Below, in pieces: positions 58,953-64,000 of a DNA stretch of 64,000 bases. How positions within the stretch are numbered: position 1 is the stretch's first letter; each line of letters opens with the position of its first letter. Location: contig NC_073626.1 in NCBI RefSeq assembly GCF_029407905.1, positions 79,015,482 to 79,079,481 of the forward strand. The letters run 5' to 3'. This DNA is from Bubalus kerabau. Lineage: Eukaryota; Chordata; Mammalia; Artiodactyla; Bovidae. The position numbers and the translations under genes are program-made. The notes below the pieces were generated by a model. The model ran no database searches, had not been told where the DNA came from, and saw only the letters and a list, made by a program, of their open reading frames with translations.

Positions 58953-61900
58953 ATGGCAACGGGATCATACTTATCAGTAATTACCTTAAACGTAAATGGG
59001 TTGAATGCCCCAACCAAAAGACAAAGACTGGCTGAATGGATACAAAAACAAGACCCCTACATATGTTGTCTACAAGAGACCCACCTCAAAACAGGGGACA
59101 CATACAGACTGAAAGTGAAGGGCTGGAAAAAGATTTTCCATGCAAATAGGGACCAAAAGAAAGCAGGAGTAGCAATACTCATATCAGATAAAATAGACTT
59201 TAAAACAAAGACTGTGAAAAGAGACAAAGATGGTCACTACATAATGATCAAAGGATCAATCCAAGAAGAAGATATAACAATTATAAATATATATGCACCC
59301 AACATGGGAGCACCGCAGTATGTAAGACAAATGCTAACAAGTATGAAAGGAGAAATTAACAATAACACAATAATAGTGGGAGACTTTAATACCCCACTCA
59401 CACCTATGGATAGATCAACTAAACAGAAAATGAACAAGGAAACACAAACTTTAAACGATACAATAGACCAGTTAGACCTAATTGATATCTATAGGACATT
59501 TCATCCCAAAACAATGAATTTCACCTTTTTCTCAAGCGCACACGGAACCTTCTCCAGATAGATCACATCCTGGGCCATAAAGCTAGCCTTGGTAAATTCA
59601 AAAAAATAGAAATCATTCCAAGCATCTTTTCTGACCACAATGCAGTAAGATTAGATCTCAATTACAAGAGAAAAACTATTAAAAATTCCAACATATAGAA
59701 GCTGAACAACACGCTGCTGAATAACCAACAAATCACAGAAGAAATCAAAAAAGAAATCAAAATTTGCATAGAAACGAATGAAAATGAAAACACAACAACC
59801 CAAAACCTGTGGGACACGGTAAAAGCAGTCCTAAGGGGAAAGTTCATAGCAATACAGGCACACCTCAAGAAACAAGAAAAAAGTCAAATAAATAACCTAA
59901 CTCTACACCTAAAGCAACTAGAAAAGGAAGAAATGAAGAACCCCAGGGTTAGTAGAAGGAAAGAAATCTTAAAACTTAGAGCAGAAATAAATGCAAAAGA
60001 AACAAAAGAGATCATAGCAAAAATCAACAAAACCAAAAGCTGGTTTTTTGAAAGGATAAATAAAATTGACAAACCATTAGCCAGACTCATCAAGAAACAA
60101 AGGGAGAAAAATCAAATCAATAAAATTAGAAATGAAAATGGAGAGATCACAACAGACAACACAGAAATACAAAGGATCATAAGAGAGTACTATCAACAAT
60201 TATATGCCAATAAAATGGACAACGTGGAAGAAATGGACAAATTCTTAGAAAAGTACAACTTTCCAAAACTCGACCAGGAAGAAATAGAAAATCTTAACAG
60301 ACCCATCACAAGCACGGAAATTGAAACTGTAATCAAAAATCTTCCAGCAAACAAAAGCCCAGGTCCAGACGGTTTCACAGCTGAATTCTACCAAAAATTT
60401 AGAGAAGAGCTAACACCTATCCTGCTCAAACTCTTACAGAAAATTGCAGAGGATGGTAAACTTCCAAACTCATTCTATGAGGCCACCATCACCCTAATCC
60501 CAAAACCTGACAAAGATCACACAAAAAAAGAAAACTACAGGCTAATAGCACTGATGAACATCGATGCAAAAATCCTTAACAAAATTCTAGCAATCAGAAT
60601 CCAACAACACATTAAAAAGATCATACACCATGACCAAGTGGGCTTTATCCCAGGGATGCAAGGATTCTTCAATATCCGCAAATCAATGTAATACACCACA
60701 TTAACAAATTGAAAAATAAAAACCATATGATTATCTCAATAGATGCAGAGAAAGCCTTTGACAAAATTCAACATCCATTTATGATAAAAACTCTCCAGAA
60801 AGCAGGAATAGAAGGAACATACCTCAACATAATAAAAGCTCTATATGACAAACCCACAGCAAACATTATCCTCAATGGTGAAAAATTGAAAGCATTTCCT
60901 CTAAAGTCAGGAACAAGACAAGGGTGCCCACTTTCACCATTACTATTCAACATAGTTTTGGAAGTTTTGGCCACAGCAATCAGAGCAGAAAAAGAAATAA
61001 AAGGAATCCAAATTGGAAAAGAAGAAGTAAAGCTCTCACTGTTTGCAGATGACATGATCCTCTACATAGAAAACCCTAAAGACTCCACCAGAAAATTACT
61101 AGAACTAATCAATGACTATAGTAAAGTTGCAGGATATAAAATCAACACACAGAAATCCCTTGCATTCCTATACACTAATAATGAGAAAACAGAAAGAGAA
61201 ATTAAGGAGACAATTCCATTCACCATTGCAACGGAAAGAATAAAATACTTAGGAATATATCTACCTAAAGAAACTAAAGACCTATATATAGAAAACTATA
61301 AAACACTGGTGAAAGAAATCAAAGAGGACACTAACAGATGGAGAAATATACCATGTTCGTGGATTGGAAGAATCAATATAGTGAAAATGAGTATCCCAAA
61401 GCAATCTATAGATTCAATGCAATCCCTATCAAGCTACCAACAGTATTCTTCACAGAGCTAGAACAAATAATTTCACAATTTGTATGGAAATACAAAAAAC
61501 CTCGAATAGCCAAAGCTATCTTGAGAAAGAAGAATGGAACTGGAGGAATCAACCTACCTGACTTCAGGCTCTACTACAAAGCTACAGTCATCAAGACACT
61601 ATGGTACTGGCACAAAGATAGAAATATAGATCAATGGAACAAAATAGAAAGCCCAGAGATTAATCCATGCACATATGGACACCTTATCTTTGACAAAGGA
61701 GGCAAGAATATACAATGGATTAAAGACAATCTCTTTAACAAGTGGTGCTGGGAAATCTGGTCAACCACTTGTAAAAGAATGAAACTCAAACACTTTCTAA
61801 CACCATACACAAAAATAAACTCAAAATGGATTAAAGATCTAAACGTAAGACCAGAAACTATAAAACTCCTAGAGGAGAACATAGGCAAAACACTCTCTGA

Positions 61901-62762
61901 CATACATCACAGCAGGATCCTCTATGACCCACCTCCCAGAATATTGGAAATAAAAGCAAAAATAAACAAATGGGACCTAATTAACCTTAAAAGCTTCTGC
62001 ACATCAAAGGAAACTATTAGCAAGGTGAAAAGACAGCCTTCAGAATGGGAGAAGATAATAGCAAATGAAGCAACTGACAAACAACTAATCTCGAGAATAT
62101 ACAAGCAACTCCTACAGCTCAACTCCAGAAAAATTAATGACCCAATCAAAAAATGGGCCAAAGAACTAAATAGATATTTCTCCAAAGAAAACATACAGAT
62201 GGCTAACAAACACATGAAAAGATGCTCAACATCACTCATTATCAGAGAAATGCAAATCAAAACCACTATGAGGTACCATTTCACACCAGTCAGAATGGCT
62301 GCGATCCAAAAGTCCACAAGTAATAAATGCTGGAGAGGGTGTGGAGAAAAGGGAACCCTCTTACACTGTTGGTGGGAATGCAAACTAGTACAGCCACTAT
62401 GGAGAACAGTGTGGAGATTCCTTAAAAAACTGGAAATAGACCTGCCTTATGATCCAGCAATCCCACTGCTGGGCATACACACTGAGGAAACCAGAAGGGA
62501 AATAGACACTTGTACCCCAATGTTCATCGCAGCACTGTTTATAATAGCCAGGACATGGAAGCAACCTAGATGTCCATCAGCAGATGAATGGATAAGAAAG
62601 CAGTGGTACATATACACAATGGAGTATTACTCAGCCATTAAAAAGAATACATTTGAATCAGTTCTAATGAGGTGGATGAAACTGGAGCCGATTATACAGA
62701 GTGAAGTAAGTTGGAAAGAAAAACACCAATACAGTATACTAATGCATATATATGGAATTTAG
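58953..62762 (+). pseudogene. L1-H ORF2 (endonuclease/reverse transcriptase), four lesions
   Basis: ORF2p nicks the target and reverse-transcribes L1 RNA. The endonuclease begins MATGSYLSVITLNVNGLNAP, with QETHLK, IIVGDFNTPLT and, after the first frameshift, IPSIFSDHNAVRLDL. The reverse transcriptase has NLPANKSPGPDGFTAEFYQK, KAFPLKSGTRQGCPLSPLLF and the catalytic FADD at 61042-61053. The C-terminal Cys-rich knuckle is CWRGCGEKGTLLHCWWEC (about 62329-62382). Lesions: one base lost near 59557, nonsense TAG at 59696-59698 (Trp codon in the family), and 4-base losses near 60684 and 61394. The intact protein would be about 1272 residues. Frames: 58953-59561, 59558-60691, to 61461 from 60709, and 61338-62762. 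Confidence 0.93.
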
Positions 62763-63130
62763 AAAGATGGTAACAATAACCCTGTGTACGAGACAGCAAA
62801 AGAGACACTGATGTATAGAACAGTCTTATGGACTCTGTGGGAGAGGGAGAGGGTGGGAAGATTTGGGAGAATGGCATTGAAACATGTAAAATATCATGTA
62901 TGAAACGAGTTGCCAGTCCAGGTTCGATGCACAATACTGGATGCTTGGGGCTGGTGCACTGGGACGACCCAGAGGGATGGTGTGGGGAGGGAGGGGGGAG
63001 GAGGGTTCAGGATGGGGAACACATGTATTCCTGTGGCAGATTCATTTTGATATTTGGCAAAATGAATACAATTATGTAAAGTTTAAAAAATAAAATAAAA
63101 TTAAAATAAATAAATAAAAATAAAATAAAA
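62763..63130 (+). other. L1-H 3' UTR and A-rich tail
   Basis: It includes a G-rich tract ('gggagggaggggggaggagg' at about 62984-63003), usual for mammalian L1 3' UTRs, then 'atggggaacacatgtattcc' and an impure tail of AAAAT/AAAT units. No separate canonical poly(A) addition point can be fixed in the AATAAA-rich tail. Confidence 0.85.
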
Positions 63131-63433
63131 TAAAATACTAATTAAAGAATGTGAAGATGACAGAAATAGATGGAAAAACAATCTTCTAGATTGGAAAAAT
63201 CAATGTTGTCAAAATGACTATAGTATCCAAGGCAATCTACATATTCAGTGTAATTCCTATTGAATTACCAATGGCATTTTTCACAAAACTAGAACAAAAT
63301 TTTTATAATTTGTATGAGAACACGAAAGACCCTGTAGTGCTAAAGCAATCCTAAGAAAAATTTGAGTTGGACGAATCAGGCACCTTGGCATCAAACTGAT
63401 ACAAAGCTATAGTAATTAAAACAGTATGGTACT

Positions 63434-63434
<1 letters not shown>

Positions 63435-63472
<38 letters not shown>
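63435..63472. repeat. (GT)11(AT)8 microsatellite in unit G
   Basis: Eleven GT followed by eight AT, replacing the L1 'ggtactggcacaaaaataga' stretch. A likely polymorphic length marker. Confidence 0.95.
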
Positions 63473-64000
63473 CTCAAATACAACAGGATAGAAAACCCAG
63501 ACATAAACCCACATCCCTATGATCAATTCACCTACAACAAACGAGGCAAGAATACACAATGGAGAAGAGAGTCTTTTCAAGAAATGGTGCTCAGAAGACT
63601 GGACAGCCATATATAAAACAATGAAATTAGCAAACCACCAAACACCACACACAAAAGTAAACTAAAACTGGTTTAAAGGCCTAAATGTAATACTAGACAC
63701 TATAAATCTATTAAAGTAAAACATAGGCAGAATACTCGGAGATAAACTGCAGCAATATCTTCTTGATCCATCTCCTACAGTAATGAAAATAAAAACAAAC
63801 AAATGGGATCTAATTAAACTTAAAAGCTTTTTCATAACAAAGGAAACCATAAACAAGAAGAAAAGACAACCTTCATAACAGGAGAAAATATATGCAAACG
63901 AAACGACCGACAAGAGATTAATCTTTGAAATATATAAACACTTCATGTACCACAGTATGCAAAAAAAAAAAAAGGAAAAACCCAGTCAAAAAAGGGCAGA

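Larger units (their letters stand above)
54112..63130 (+). mobile_element. L1-H: young full-length bovine L1 (9.0 kb including a nested insert)
   Basis: Perfect 14-bp target duplication taaaatactaatta at 54098-54111 and 63131-63144. Order: 5' UTR 54112-57975 (with a nested antisense L1 at 55437-55621), ORF1 57976-58901, spacer, ORF2 58953-62762, 3' UTR 62763-~63075, and an impure tail of AAAAT/AAAT repeats. Few lesions in either ORF and sharp ends show recent insertion. It is not competent as it stands because both ORFs are broken. Confidence 0.95.
53593..64000 (+). repeat. L1 array unit G, split by L1-H and cut by the window end
   Basis: 53593-54111 and 63145-64000 join across the L1-H insertion. 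The unit starts at 'atgatcacaagatatgtaat' after the end of F. 'caccttggcatcaaac' at about 63380-63396 and 'ataatggccatata' at 53696-53709 pair it with unit D. The reading frame is degraded. Confidence 0.82.

Noticed and set aside
32729..64000. CRISPR-like or classical satellite array
   Set aside because: The repeats are 2.3-kb L1 segments with ORF2 homology, not short direct repeats with spacers and not a known centromeric satellite.
1..64000. Endogenous retrovirus or LTR element
   Set aside because: No LTR pair, primer-binding site or gag/pol/env-like frame was found; all reverse-transcriptase sequence here is L1 or BovB.

Overview
This is ruminant (bovid) nuclear DNA. The evidence is the set of repeats: BovB (RTE-type) LINEs, Bov-A2 and Bov-tA SINEs, and a full-length L1 of the bovine type. 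The only functional gene sequence I can support is the last coding exon and 3' UTR of TLK1 (Tousled-like kinase 1), on the + strand at 1785-~3570. The rest is downstream intergenic DNA built almost wholly from retrotransposons inserted into one another.

Layout. 1-1784: last TLK1 intron, with an old L1 split by a Tigger1 DNA transposon. 1785-~3570: TLK1 terminal exon and 3' UTR. ~3570-7780: quiet intergenic DNA with old MIR SINEs. 7785-10605: old L1 ORF2 fragment split by a Tigger/MER2-type transposon that itself carries a Bov-A2 SINE. 10655-32725: one nearly complete but ancient L1 ('L1-A', about 6.4 kb after removing inserts). It was cut apart by five direct BovB insertions (one holding a sixth), two STAU1-derived pseudogene pieces and SINEs.

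32729-64000: a head-to-tail array of six units, named B to G, each about 2.3-2.4 kb without inserts. Each is the 3' part of L1, and all begin at essentially the same place in ORF2 (reverse transcriptase region), directly after the 3' end of the previous copy. Shared variants pair B with E (3' parts), C with F and D with G, which suggests that a multi-unit block was itself duplicated. BovB, Bov-tA and Bov-A2 insertions decorate individual units.

54112-63130: a young full-length L1 ('L1-H', 9.0 kb with a nested insert) inside unit G, with a perfect 14-bp target-site duplication. It has a YY1-like site at its start, a very long 5' UTR with T-rich tandem repeats, an ORF1 broken by one frameshift and an ORF2 broken by three frameshifts and one nonsense codon.

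No CRISPR array, operon, endogenous retrovirus, tRNA or rRNA gene was seen. Where I name repeat families I rely on remembered consensus features; exact boundaries and subfamily names need RepeatMasker. The most unusual structures are the L1 3'-unit array, the STAU1 retrocopy that carries a splice-isoform insertion, and the internal architecture of the L1-H 5' UTR.
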